From assembly GCF_002215035.1 (NCBI RefSeq), contig NZ_NKFP01000004.1, forward strand, positions 559,726 through 623,725: DNA of 64,000 nt, given 5' to 3'. Of the stretch, positions 18,561 through 26,838 are shown in pieces. Each line of letters begins with the position of its first letter. Within the stretch, counting starts at the first letter, position 1. This DNA comes from Leptolyngbya ohadii IS1. GTDB lineage: Bacteria > Cyanobacteriota > Cyanobacteriia > Elainellales > Elainellaceae. A program made the translations under genes and the position numbers. The notes under the pieces are model-generated. The model had not been told where the DNA came from, made no database searches, and saw only the letters and a program-made list of their open reading frames with translations.

Positions 18561-18704
18561 TGAGGTTGTAGTTTTGTAAAATTACGGTAGCGAAGATGCG
18601 TTTTAGGAATGGTCTGCCGCTGTGTAGAAGTTTGGGAATTGCAACTCGAACCAGGGTGGGAGACTGCTGATTTGCCGGGAGAATTTGCTGAATTGAGGAG
18701 AGGA

Positions 18705-19610
18705 ATGGCTGTGGTTAAAGATGGGTTTGCCCGATCGCCTCTGGAATCGCCTTTGGATTTATTTCGCGATCGTCCTGCGACATTGGCAACGATGCACCGG
18801 AAGGAGGAGGCAATTGCGCCTTTGTTGGGGAAACTGGGGCTGCAAGTCATTGTGCCAGAGGGATTTGATAGCGATCGGTTTGGGACGTTTACCCGTGAAG
18901 TGAAGCGATACGGAACACAGATTGAGGCAGCGCGACAGAAAGCGATCGTGGGTATGGAACTACTGGGACACTCGATCGGGATTGCCAGCGAGGGCAGTTT
19001 TGGACCCCATCCGGCAATGCCGTTTCTACCGTCAAATCGGGAGATTGTGCTATTAATCGATCGCGAAAATGATTTGGAAGTGATGGGTGAGGCGATTTCA
19101 ACGGAGACGAATTTTAACCATAAGCAAGTTGCAAATCTGGAAGAAGCGAGAACATTTGCGCGAAAGGTGAAGTTTCCTCAGCATGGATTGGTTGTGATTG
19201 CCAACGCGGATAGAAATGGTATTCCAGAGGATAAAAATCAGATTATTAAAGGCATTACTTCCGAGACGCAGCTGATTGATGCAATGCAATGGGCATTAAA
19301 GCAGAGCGATCGCGTTCACATTGAAACGGATATGCGGGCGATGCATAATCCTACGCGCATGAAAATTATTGCCCAAGCGACAGAAGATTTGATTATGAAG
19401 CTGTTAAGCCTCTGTCCAAACTGCGGTACGCCCGGATTTTCAATTGTCGATCGACTTCCGGGTTTGCCCTGCGGTTTGTGTGGGATACCGACAGAATTAA
19501 CGCGATCGGTGGTTTACCAGTGTCAGAAGTGCCGCCATCGAGAGGAAGTTTTGTTTCCGAATGGGGTTGAAACGGCTGATCCGGGGCAGTGTCCCTACTG
19601 CAATCCTTGA
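18705..19610 (+). CDS. DUF6671 protein
   Basis: About 301 residues from ATG at 18705, which follows GAGGAG (an ATG at 18609 is in frame but would run back to the divergent cytochrome gene). The body matches DUF6671: LFRDRPATLATMHRKEEAI, FGTFTREVKRYGTQ, GSFGPHPAMPFLPSNRE, DMRAMHNPTRMKII. The C-terminus carries a zinc-ribbon-like set of Cys pairs: CPNCG, CGLCG, CQKC and CPYC. Function unknown; the Cys pairs suggest metal binding. It is followed 11 bases later by the racemase gene, so the two may be co-transcribed. Confidence 0.85.
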   Translation: MAVVKDGFARSPLESPLDLFRDRPATLATMHRKEEAIAPLLGKLGLQVIVPEGFDSDRFGTFTREVKRYGTQIEAARQKAIVGMELLGHSIGIASEGSFGPHPAMPFLPSNREIVLLIDRENDLEVMGEAISTETNFNHKQVANLEEARTFARKVKFPQHGLVVIANADRNGIPEDKNQIIKGITSETQLIDAMQWALKQSDRVHIETDMRAMHNPTRMKIIAQATEDLIMKLLSLCPNCGTPGFSIVDRLPGLPCGLCGIPTELTRSVVYQCQKCRHREEVLFPNGVETADPGQCPYCNP

Positions 19611-19621
19611 GGAATGCCCTG

Positions 19622-20311
19622 ATGAAAACAATCGGATTAATTGGGGGAATGAGCTGGGAATCTTCAATTGAATACTATCGGCTGATTAATGAACTCACAA
19701 AAGCCAGACTGGGGGGATTGCATTCGGCAAAGTGCGTGATGTACTCCGTGGATTTTGCGGAGATTGAAACGCTACAGCATCAGGGACGCTGGCAGGAAGC
19801 CGGATTGATTTTAATTGAGGCAGCACAGGCGATTGAACGGGCGGGAGCAGATCTTATTGTGCTGTGTACGAATACGATGCACAAACTTGCAGACGAGATT
19901 CAGGCAAAGACTCAAATTCCGTTTTTGCATATTGCAGATGCAACGGCTGAGCGAATCAACGCGGTTGGCATTCAAACGATCGGTTTACTGGGAACTCGCT
20001 ATACCATGGAGCAGGATTTTTATCGGGGACGGCTGGAGCAGCATGGGCTGAACGTCCTAATTCCCGGTGCAGCAGACCGATCGATTGTGCATGACGTGAT
20101 TTACAACGAGCTGTGTTTAGGGATTGTTCAGGCGGATTCTCGATCGCGTTACCTGGAAATCGTCGATCGTCTTGTTCTGGCGGGTGGGGAAGGAATCATT
20201 GCAGGCTGCACGGAAATTGAGCTGTTAATTCGATCGGAGGATTGTCCGGTGCCGCTGTTTGCCACGACTCGGATTCATGCAGAGGCGGCAGTTAAATGGG
20301 CATTGAGTTAG
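19622..20311 (+). CDS. Aspartate/glutamate racemase family protein
   Basis: 229 residues, cofactor-independent Asp/Glu racemase fold. Both catalytic Cys are visible, LIVLCTNTMHK and IIAGCTEIELL, with the N-terminal GLIGGMSWESSIEYY typical of the aspartate racemase branch (YgeA-like) rather than MurI. It would interconvert L- and D-amino acids, most likely aspartate, in the cytoplasm; substrate is not certain. ATG at 19622 follows GAGG. An internal upstream frame extension to 19589 is unlikely since it overlaps the preceding gene. Confidence 0.9.
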   Translation: MKTIGLIGGMSWESSIEYYRLINELTKARLGGLHSAKCVMYSVDFAEIETLQHQGRWQEAGLILIEAAQAIERAGADLIVLCTNTMHKLADEIQAKTQIPFLHIADATAERINAVGIQTIGLLGTRYTMEQDFYRGRLEQHGLNVLIPGAADRSIVHDVIYNELCLGIVQADSRSRYLEIVDRLVLAGGEGIIAGCTEIELLIRSEDCPVPLFATTRIHAEAAVKWALS

Positions 20312-20487
20312 ATCCTCCCCTAGATCCTCCCTTACTCCGCGATCGCTCTGAATCTCCGTAAAAATGACTAAAATTGGAACCTGGAGCAAATTGATTGAAG
20401 TCTCCAATACTGAGTCTTCAAATACAATGCAATTGCCGATACGGGTAATCGCCCAGCCGCTATCCCTCATTCCTGAAGGAAAACGTC

Positions 20488-21927
20488 ATGATTTCTGAAC
20501 TGCAACAAATCCTCGATCGGCTTGATGTTTCGGCGGATTGGGTTGGACTGCGAACGGTGAAGGAAACGGTGAGCCATCGGGGAATGCAGGACGGAATTCC
20601 TCGCAGCAATTCTAAGTCCGCCAGCCAGGGGGTGATGGTGGAAGTGCTGGTGAACGGTCAAATTGGCTACGGGGCAACCAACTCACTTCAGCTCGAAGAC
20701 TTACAGGCGGCAGCAAAGGCAGCAGCAGCTCAGGCAAAAGCCGCCAGCCAGTGGGCAGTGTATCCAATGGGGGCAACGGTGCGTCCCAAAGTGGTGGGGC
20801 AGTATAGTTCGCCCTATGTGAAGCCCTTTGATGCCCTGAGTGCCGGGGAAATTAATCAGATTTTGGCGCAGGCTTGCCAGACGATGAAAGTCTCGGAGGC
20901 GATCGTTCAGACCCGCGCAATGGCAGTTACTAACGAAACCGAATCCTGGTTTGTCAGCAGCAACGGTTCTGAGGTCTATCAGAAATTTATGCTGCTCGAA
21001 ACCCACTTTGGGGCGACGGCTCAGGAGGGCAGCGTGGTTCAGCAGCGCAGCGATAACGGCTATCTGGCACGGTGCTACCAGGGCGGCTGGGAACTGCTGC
21101 CGATCGACTCCCTTCAGGCAAGGGCGTATCAGATTGGGGCGCAGGCGATCGAGCTTTTAACGGCAGAGGAATGTCCCACCACAAAAACCATGCTGGTGCT
21201 GGCTCCCGATCAGATGATGCTGCAAATCCACGAAAGCGTTGGGCATCCCCTGGAACTCGATCGCATCCTGGGCGACGAACGCAACTATGCAGGCGGCAGC
21301 TTTGTCAAACCCCCGGATTTCGGCAAGTTGTCCTACGGCTCCAAGCTAATGAACATCACGTTCAATCCCACCGTGCCGGGCGAGTTTGCCAGCTATGATT
21401 TTGATGACACAGGCGCACCCGCCAAGAAGGAATTTCTGATTCAGGACGGCATTTTGCAGCGGGGCTTAGGCAGTCTGGAAAGTCAGGCGCGACTGGGGGT
21501 AGATGGCGTTGCCTGTGCGCGGGCTTCCTCCTGGAACCGTCCACCGATCGATCGGATGGCAAACCTGAATTTAGAAGCGGGCACGGATTCCTTCCCGGAT
21601 CTGATTCAGGACATCGAATCCGGCGTATATATGGAATCGAACCGCTCCTGGTCGATCGACGATCAGCGATACAAATTCCAGTTCGGCTGCGAGTATGCCC
21701 GCCTGATCGAAAACGGTCAGCTCACCAAAACCCTGCGAAACCCCAACTATCGCGCCACCACGCCGGAATTCTGGCACAGCCTGGTCAAAATCGGCGACGA
21801 ATCTACCTGGCAAATCTACGGCACGCCCATGTGCGGCAAAGGCGAACCCAACCAGGCAATCCGCGTCGGTCACGGTTCCCCCATTTGTGTCTTCAAGGAC
21901 GTGGAAGTCTTCGGCGGCGGCGCATAA
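20488..21927 (+). CDS. tldD: TldD-type metalloprotease
   Basis: 479 residues. TldD/PmbA (U62) family; TldD carries the metal-binding HExxxH, here IHESVGHPLELDRILG, and functions with TldE as a heterodimer that trims unfolded peptides (in E. coli it matures microcin B17 and degrades CcdA). C-terminal GTPMCGKGEPNQAIRVGHGSP is the usual end block. Start ATG at 20488 is preceded by AGGAAAACGTC. The partner gene follows after a repeat-filled gap of about 200 bp. Confidence 0.92.
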   Translation: MISELQQILDRLDVSADWVGLRTVKETVSHRGMQDGIPRSNSKSASQGVMVEVLVNGQIGYGATNSLQLEDLQAAAKAAAAQAKAASQWAVYPMGATVRPKVVGQYSSPYVKPFDALSAGEINQILAQACQTMKVSEAIVQTRAMAVTNETESWFVSSNGSEVYQKFMLLETHFGATAQEGSVVQQRSDNGYLARCYQGGWELLPIDSLQARAYQIGAQAIELLTAEECPTTKTMLVLAPDQMMLQIHESVGHPLELDRILGDERNYAGGSFVKPPDFGKLSYGSKLMNITFNPTVPGEFASYDFDDTGAPAKKEFLIQDGILQRGLGSLESQARLGVDGVACARASSWNRPPIDRMANLNLEAGTDSFPDLIQDIESGVYMESNRSWSIDDQRYKFQFGCEYARLIENGQLTKTLRNPNYRATTPEFWHSLVKIGDESTWQIYGTPMCGKGEPNQAIRVGHGSPICVFKDVEVFGGGA

Positions 21928-21994
21928 AAACCCCCTCTCTCCTCGCGAAAATCCTCGTTCGTTCTCGTTTCAATGCTCTGCGTTGGAATGCAAT

Positions 21995-22067
21995 GAGGCG
22001 GCTCTGCCTCCCAATCCGATGAGTTCGCGGCAGAGCCGCCTCCGACCCTTATCCAGGCTGAGCCTGG
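21995..22067. repeat. Inverted repeat plus second palindrome between tldD and tldE
   Basis: 14-bp perfect arms (GAGGCGGCTCTGCC at 21995-22008 and its complement at 22029-22042) around a 20-base loop, then CCAGGCT-G-AGCCTGG at 22053-22067. It looks like a dispersed palindromic extragenic element, and it could fold in the mRNA between the two genes. Confidence 0.7.
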
Positions 22068-22084
22068 ACACCAGATTAACTCAT

Positions 22085-22135
22085 TCTCCCCTGCTCCCCC
22101 GCTTCCCACTCCCTACTCCCCACTCCCCACCCCCT
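22085..22135. repeat. STRR-type heptamer tract abutting the tldE start codon
   Basis: CCCCTGCT, CCCTACT and CCCCACT units fill the 50 bases up to the ATG, leaving no recognisable ribosome-binding site for tldE. Confidence 0.7.
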
Positions 22136-23458
22136 ATGGAACCGACCTTCGATCGCCTCATCACCCAACTCCGATCGCTCCTGACTGCGGAAGAATTCTT
22201 CAAGCTCACCCTCAGCGGAGAACAGAGCCAGTTTGTTCGATTTAATCACGCAAAAGTTCGGCAGACGGGTAATGTGCGCGACGGCGGGATCTCCCTGACC
22301 CTCATCCAGAACGGACGCACCGCTTCGAGACGGCTGGATTTTACGGGCAGTTGGGAAACGGACTGGTATCAGGTTAAGGACGCTCTGGAGGATTTGCGAC
22401 AGGAGCTTCCCCAGCTTCCAGAAGACCCCTATCTCGTAATCCCCGACGGTAAAGCCACCAGCCGCGATGTGCAGACGGGCAAGCTCTTAGAGCCAGAGGC
22501 GATCGTGGATGCGATTCTGCCGGAGGTGTCGGGGCTGGATTTTACGGGTATCTATGGCGGCGGCTCAATTTTTCGCGGCTATGCGGACTCCGCCGGGCAA
22601 AAACACTGGTTTGCCACCGATTCCTTTGCTCTGGACTACTCTCTGTTTACCGCAGACGGTCAAGCTGTGAAGGGCACCTTCGCCGGAAATCAGTGGGATC
22701 AGACTGCCTATGCCGCGAAGCTCACCGAATCCAAACATCAGCTCGATCGGCTTGCCCAAACTCCGAAACCAATTCCGCGCGGGCAGTACCGTACCTACCT
22801 GGCTCCGGCGGCGGTGGCAGACTTAATCAGTATGTTTTCCTGGGGTGGGGTCAGTGAGGCGGCGCTCCAGAAAGGTGGCAGTGCCCTAGGAATGCTTCAG
22901 CGGGGCGAAAAGCAGCTCTCCGTACAGTTCAACCTCAACGAGGACTTCAGCCGGGGATTGGTGCCGCGCTTTAACGAATGGGGCGAAGTTGCGCCGATCG
23001 ACCTACCCCTGATTCAGGCGGGCAAACTGGTCAACACGCTAATCAGCTCCCGCTCTGCTAAGGAATACGGCAAAACGGCAAATGGAGCCAGCGGCGGCGA
23101 AGGACTGCGATCGCCCTCAGTCTCACCCGGATCACTATCAAATTCAGATATTCTCAAGGCGCTGGATACCGGACTGTATCTGTCTAACCTGCACTACCTC
23201 AACTGGAGCGATCGACCCAGCGGACGGATTACGGGTATGACGCGCTACGCCTGCTTTTGGGTGGAAAAGGGCGAGATCGTTGCGCCGATCGAAAATCTGC
23301 GGTTTGACGAAACCCTCTATCGCTTCTTTGGCGAGAATCTGCTGGCACTCACGGACACGCAGGAATTTATTCCCGAAGTGGGCACCTATGGCGGTCGAAG
23401 TGTGGGCGGTCTGTGGGTTCCGGGTGCGCTGGTAGAAGGCTTTACCTATACGCTGTAG
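22136..23458 (+). CDS. TldE/PmbA-type partner of TldD
   Basis: 440 residues from ATG at 22136; the frame is open further upstream but only through repeat sequence. It belongs to the TldD/PmbA family and lacks the HExxxH motif, as expected of the non-catalytic TldE subunit. Seen: FKLTLSGEQSQFVRFNHAKVRQ at the N-terminus, an SARSAKEY-like SSRSAKEYGKTANGASG, and GRITGMTRYACFWVEKGEI near the C-terminus. It would pair with the upstream TldD. The two are separated by a dispersed palindrome and a heptamer tract, which may have been inserted into an originally tighter operon. Confidence 0.87.
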   Translation: MEPTFDRLITQLRSLLTAEEFFKLTLSGEQSQFVRFNHAKVRQTGNVRDGGISLTLIQNGRTASRRLDFTGSWETDWYQVKDALEDLRQELPQLPEDPYLVIPDGKATSRDVQTGKLLEPEAIVDAILPEVSGLDFTGIYGGGSIFRGYADSAGQKHWFATDSFALDYSLFTADGQAVKGTFAGNQWDQTAYAAKLTESKHQLDRLAQTPKPIPRGQYRTYLAPAAVADLISMFSWGGVSEAALQKGGSALGMLQRGEKQLSVQFNLNEDFSRGLVPRFNEWGEVAPIDLPLIQAGKLVNTLISSRSAKEYGKTANGASGGEGLRSPSVSPGSLSNSDILKALDTGLYLSNLHYLNWSDRPSGRITGMTRYACFWVEKGEIVAPIENLRFDETLYRFFGENLLALTDTQEFIPEVGTYGGRSVGGLWVPGALVEGFTYTL

Positions 23459-23559
23459 CCGCTCTGGGGAATGACTATGAGGGAATGGCTATGATGGAGG
23501 CAAGTTTAGTCTTACAGAATTTGCCCCCTAACCCCCTAATTCTGGGGGGAACAGAACCT

Positions 23560-24432
23560 ATGGCACACCTCACCGAAAGACGATCGGAAAACGTAAGCGG
23601 TAACTTCTACGTCGATCGCACCTGTATTGACTGCGATACCTGTCGCTGGATGGCTCCGGAAGTGTTTGCCGATATTGGCGATCAGTCGGCAGTGTATCAT
23701 CAGCCCGCTACGGAAACCGAGCATTTGAAGGCAATGCAGGCGTTGCTCTCCTGTCCCACTGCTTCGATCGGGACAGTGGAGAAACCGACGGATATTTTGC
23801 AAATCCAGGCAAGCTTCCCGATCCCGATTGCCGAAAATGTTTATCACTGTGGCTATCACGCTGAGAATTCCTTTGGCGCTGCCAGCTACTTAATTCAGCG
23901 TTCCGAGGGCAATATCCTGGTGGATTCTCCCCGGTTTGCTCCGCCTCTTGTTAAACAGATTGAAAAAATGGGTGGCATTCGGCATCTGTACCTGACCCAT
24001 CGCGATGATGTTGCCGATCACCAAAAGTTTCACGATCACTTTGGCTGCGATCGCATCTTGCATCAGGCAGAAATCAATCACGGGACTCAAAACGTAGAAA
24101 TTCAGCTTTCTGACAATAATCCTTTTGCCTTAGCCGATGATTTGCTGATTATTCCCGTTCCTGGTCACACCAGAGGGCATACGGTGTTGCTCTACGACAA
24201 TCGCTTTTTGTTCACCGGAGATCATCTGGCGTGGTCATCAGAACTAGGTCATCTGTATGCGTTTCGGCGTGCCTGCTGGTACTCCTGGACAGAATTAAGG
24301 CGATCGATGCAGAATTTAGCAAAATACTCCTTTGAATGGGTGTTACCCGGTCATGGTCGCCGTTACCATGCCGATCGTTTAACCATGCAGCAGCAGATGC
24401 AGCAGTGTCTTGAGTGGATGGCAACCCAATGA
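23560..24432 (+). CDS. Ferredoxin-MBL-fold metallohydrolase fusion
   Basis: 290 residues from ATG at 23560. Upstream in-frame ATGs run into a CCCCCTAACCCCC-type repeat and are less likely. N-terminal ferredoxin-like part: CIDCDTCRWMAPEVF plus a distant CPTAS, four Cys for one Fe-S cluster. Then a metallo-beta-lactamase fold: YLTHRDDVADHQKFHDHF (a modified HxHxDH), PVPGHTRGHTVLLYD, FTGDHL and VLPGHGRRYH. This fusion is common in cyanobacteria and plant plastids; substrate unknown, possibly thioester- or redox-linked. Its stop overlaps the next start by ATGA. Confidence 0.88.
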   Translation: MAHLTERRSENVSGNFYVDRTCIDCDTCRWMAPEVFADIGDQSAVYHQPATETEHLKAMQALLSCPTASIGTVEKPTDILQIQASFPIPIAENVYHCGYHAENSFGAASYLIQRSEGNILVDSPRFAPPLVKQIEKMGGIRHLYLTHRDDVADHQKFHDHFGCDRILHQAEINHGTQNVEIQLSDNNPFALADDLLIIPVPGHTRGHTVLLYDNRFLFTGDHLAWSSELGHLYAFRRACWYSWTELRRSMQNLAKYSFEWVLPGHGRRYHADRLTMQQQMQQCLEWMATQ

Positions 24433-24803
24433 ATGACATCACCGGAGCCTGGCTGGGCACGTACTGGCAAAATGGCAAACCGACCCGCTTTGAGGCAACC
24501 TTTGTGCAGGGTGGCAATACCCTCTCGGGAAGCATTCTGGACGATGGAATGCTGGGAGAAGCACAGCTCACAGGCGATCTGGTAGGGCGCAGGATTCAGT
24601 TCACCAAACAGTATATTTCCAGTCCAAACACGCCGATTCAGTACACGGGAACGCTGTCCGAGGACGGCAACTCGATGAGCGGCAAATGGACGATCGATAA
24701 ACGCCACTCCGGTTCCTGGGAAGCTCACCGCAACGACAATGATCTGATGGCAGAGCTGAAAGCTAGACTCGCTAAACAGGTTCCAGTCGGAGCCGATCTC
24801 TAA
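24429..24803 (+). CDS. Small conserved hypothetical protein
   Basis: 124 residues, start overlapping the stop of the MBL gene (ATGA), so translation is probably coupled. GAWLGTYWQNGKPTRFEATF, NTLSGSILDDGMLGEAQLTG, and IQYTGTLSEDGNSMSGKW suggest an all-beta, small-barrel protein with repeating G-x-W/L-x-G strands, reminiscent of lipocalin or avidin-like barrels. I cannot name a family. Confidence 0.75.
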   Translation: MNDITGAWLGTYWQNGKPTRFEATFVQGGNTLSGSILDDGMLGEAQLTGDLVGRRIQFTKQYISSPNTPIQYTGTLSEDGNSMSGKWTIDKRHSGSWEAHRNDNDLMAELKARLAKQVPVGADL

Positions 24804-24863
24804 CTGCTCTCTTTCATTCCGAATTGACTTAACCCGTTATTCATTCAAACGTGAGGAGAAACG

Positions 24864-25130
24864 ATGGGAATGCCCTGCGAAGTTAACAGTATTCTCAAGC
24901 TGGATCTGGACGAACTCTCTCTCAGTACGCTCAAGTCGGACAGCTTTCACCATGCAACCAAAAAGGGCTATCGGATTTTGCCGATCGACGTTCCGATTCA
25001 GTTAGTCGATCAAAATTGGCTTGCCCATGCGGACATCGTGATTAGTCAGCTTGTTTGGGAGAATCAGCTAACCCGTGTAACGTACAAGGTGCATCGGCTC
25101 TACGCGGAGCCTTTTTCGGTAAAGGGGTAG
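24864..25130 (+). CDS. DUF2584 family protein
   Basis: 88 residues beginning MGMPCEVNSILKL, the signature opening of DUF2584, a small cyanobacterial and bacillar family of unknown function. ATG at 24864 is preceded by GTGAGGAGAAACG, a good Shine-Dalgarno. A heptamer tract starts right after the stop. Confidence 0.85.
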   Translation: MGMPCEVNSILKLDLDELSLSTLKSDSFHHATKKGYRILPIDVPIQLVDQNWLAHADIVISQLVWENQLTRVTYKVHRLYAEPFSVKG

Positions 25131-25181
25131 GAGAGTGGGGAGTAGGGAGTAGGGAGTGGGAAGCGGGGGAGCAGGGGAGAG
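25131..25181. repeat. STRR-type heptamer tract
   Basis: GGAGTGGGGAGTAGGGAGT... units between the DUF2584 gene and ispD. Confidence 0.7.
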
Positions 25182-25241
25182 CCGTTCTTGGGTACGGTTC
25201 TTTGGTAAAGTATCAGCACGTTCTTTACTGGCTTAACTTCC

Positions 25242-25955
25242 GTGTATCTTCTCATTCCCGCAGCCGGATCGGGTCGGCGTATGGGGAGCGATCGCAATAA
25301 ACTGCTTTTGCCGCTCCTGGGTCAATCTGTAATCGCCTGGACGCTGCTTGCCGCAAAACAATCCACTCACATTCGCTGGATTGGGATTGTCTGCCAACCG
25401 CACGACTGGCAGGACTTCAAGGATATCGTGGCGGATCTGGGACTGTCGAAGATGGTGCATTTTATCCAGGGTGGCTCAACTCGCCAGGAATCGGTTTATA
25501 ACGGCTTAAAGGGCTTGCCTGCGGTTGCCGATCAGGTTCTGATCCATGACGGTGCGCGATGTTTAGCCACGCCTGAACTATTCGATCGCTGTGCCGAGAC
25601 GCTGCAAACCTGCAAAGGACTGATTGCCGCCGTTCCAGTCAAGGACACGATTAAGGTCGTCAATCCGGCAAATAAAATTATTGAATCCACGCCCGATCGC
25701 GCCAACCTCTGGGCAGCCCAAACGCCGCAGGGCTTTGTGGTAGAGGATTTACTGCGCTGTCACGAAGAGGGCATTCGCCAGGGCTGGGAAGTGACGGACG
25801 ACGCGGCATTGTTTGAGCAGTGCGGTCTCCCCGTGCAGATTGTGGAAGGTGAAGAAACCAATCTGAAGGTGACAACTCCGGTGGATCTGACGATCGCCGA
25901 GTTTATTTTGCGTCAGCGAAGTTCTGCAAACGGTTCTGCGAAGGGCGAAGGGTAA
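25242..25955 (+). CDS. ispD: 2-C-methyl-D-erythritol 4-phosphate cytidylyltransferase
   Basis: 237 residues. Transfers CMP from CTP to MEP in the plastid-type isoprenoid (MEP) pathway, an essential cytoplasmic step toward carotenoids, phytol and quinones. Seen: [18 protein letters not shown] (CTP-binding glycine loop and Lys), [14 protein letters not shown], the VKDTIKVV segment, and a C-terminal [13 protein letters not shown]. Starts at GTG 25242; no ATG is in frame nearby and the strand [11 protein letters not shown] begins immediately, so this start is well placed. Confidence 0.94.
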   Translation: MYLLIPAAGSGRRMGSDRNKLLLPLLGQSVIAWTLLAAKQSTHIRWIGIVCQPHDWQDFKDIVADLGLSKMVHFIQGGSTRQESVYNGLKGLPAVADQVLIHDGARCLATPELFDRCAETLQTCKGLIAAVPVKDTIKVVNPANKIIESTPDRANLWAAQTPQGFVVEDLLRCHEEGIRQGWEVTDDAALFEQCGLPVQIVEGEETNLKVTTPVDLTIAEFILRQRSSANGSAKGEG

Positions 25956-25969
25956 ACTCTTTGAGGACT

Positions 25970-26734
25970 TTACTGGCTTGCGTTAGCCGTCCGGTCAATC
26001 TGCATAAACCTGTCCTGCATGAGCTGAGCTGCTGACGAGTCAATGCCCAGACCGTAGCGCCACTCTCCATTCAGGTAGAGCCAGCTTGGGACTTGCTGAA
26101 CGAGATCGCGATCGCCCTCAAAAACGATCGTTTCCTGCTTCAGGGCAAGGCTGAGCGGCAGATATCCCATCCACAAATGAGTAAAGGCGCTGAGATCCGC
26201 CGAGATTAAAACGCTGACCTCATAGCCCGGATCTTTCTGGCAAACGTCTACCTCCCCATCCTCAATTAACAGCCACCAGCTTCGATGGGTTTTGCGTCCT
26301 TTGGTTAAGCCGCGAAAGTCAAACTGAAGCACAATTTTTTGCGGCGGGACTGCCTTGAGGTTGATTCGTCGTCTCATGCCCCACATCAGCAAAGCATCGT
26401 CCAGGTCTTCGGGGGAAATCTGCTCGCTGCCCCACTGCTGCGCCCACACGCCCATTGCCTCAATAATGGGACGCAACGCTTCTCCTGCGGGGGTGAGCAA
26501 ATACTCGTATCCCTGCCCCGTTTCTTTTTCGTGACTCGCAATAATTCCCAGTTTCTCCAGCTCTTTAAGTCTCTGTACCAGCAGCGCCCGCGACATTAAG
26601 GGCACCCCTCTGCTGATGTCGTTGAAGTAGCGATGACCATACAGCATTTCTCGCAGCACCAGGGGATTCCAGCGATCGCCCAGCACTTCGGCAGCCTTTG
26701 CCACCGGACAGAATTGCCCATAACCCCTTCTCAT
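25970..26734 (-). CDS. HxlR-family transcriptional regulator
   Basis: 254 residues from ATG at 26734. N-terminal winged-helix HxlR domain: QFCPVAKAAEVLGDRWNPLVLREM, with the family's conserved Cys, then PLMSRALLVQRLKELEKLGII. The C-terminal half (about 120-250) resembles an SCP2-like lipid-binding fold, an arrangement seen in a subset of HxlR proteins. It is divergent from the acyl-CoA dehydrogenase gene with 104 bp between starts, so it probably regulates that gene and itself. Confidence 0.87.
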   Translation of the reverse strand: MRRGYGQFCPVAKAAEVLGDRWNPLVLREMLYGHRYFNDISRGVPLMSRALLVQRLKELEKLGIIASHEKETGQGYEYLLTPAGEALRPIIEAMGVWAQQWGSEQISPEDLDDALLMWGMRRRINLKAVPPQKIVLQFDFRGLTKGRKTHRSWWLLIEDGEVDVCQKDPGYEVSVLISADLSAFTHLWMGYLPLSLALKQETIVFEGDRDLVQQVPSWLYLNGEWRYGLGIDSSAAQLMQDRFMQIDRTANASQ

Positions 26735-26758
26735 AGCAAATTCAGGAAGGTAAAAGGA

Positions 26759-26779
26759 CAGGTTCAGATATTGAACTTG
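26759..26779. promoter_or_regulatory. Candidate operator between HxlR gene and acyl-CoA dehydrogenase gene
   Basis: CAGGTTCA-GATAT-TGAACTTG, an imperfect inverted repeat (7 of 8 bp match per arm) in the divergent intergenic region. Winged-helix dimers such as HxlR bind palindromes of this kind. Confidence 0.4.
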
Positions 26780-26838
26780 TACCACTCTGGCAGGGCAATC
26801 AGAATGGGAGCATCACAAGACTTAAAGGAAGCAGCACA

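Noticed and set aside
18386-18850. 154-residue minus-strand frame over the cytochrome 5' region
   Set aside because: Frame differs from the conserved cytochrome helix and covers repeat sequence antisense to the DUF6671 gene.
23491-23559. Upstream starts for the ferredoxin-MBL gene
   Set aside because: The added residues come from a CCCCCTAACCCCC-type dispersed repeat, and the ferredoxin fold begins after ATG 23560.
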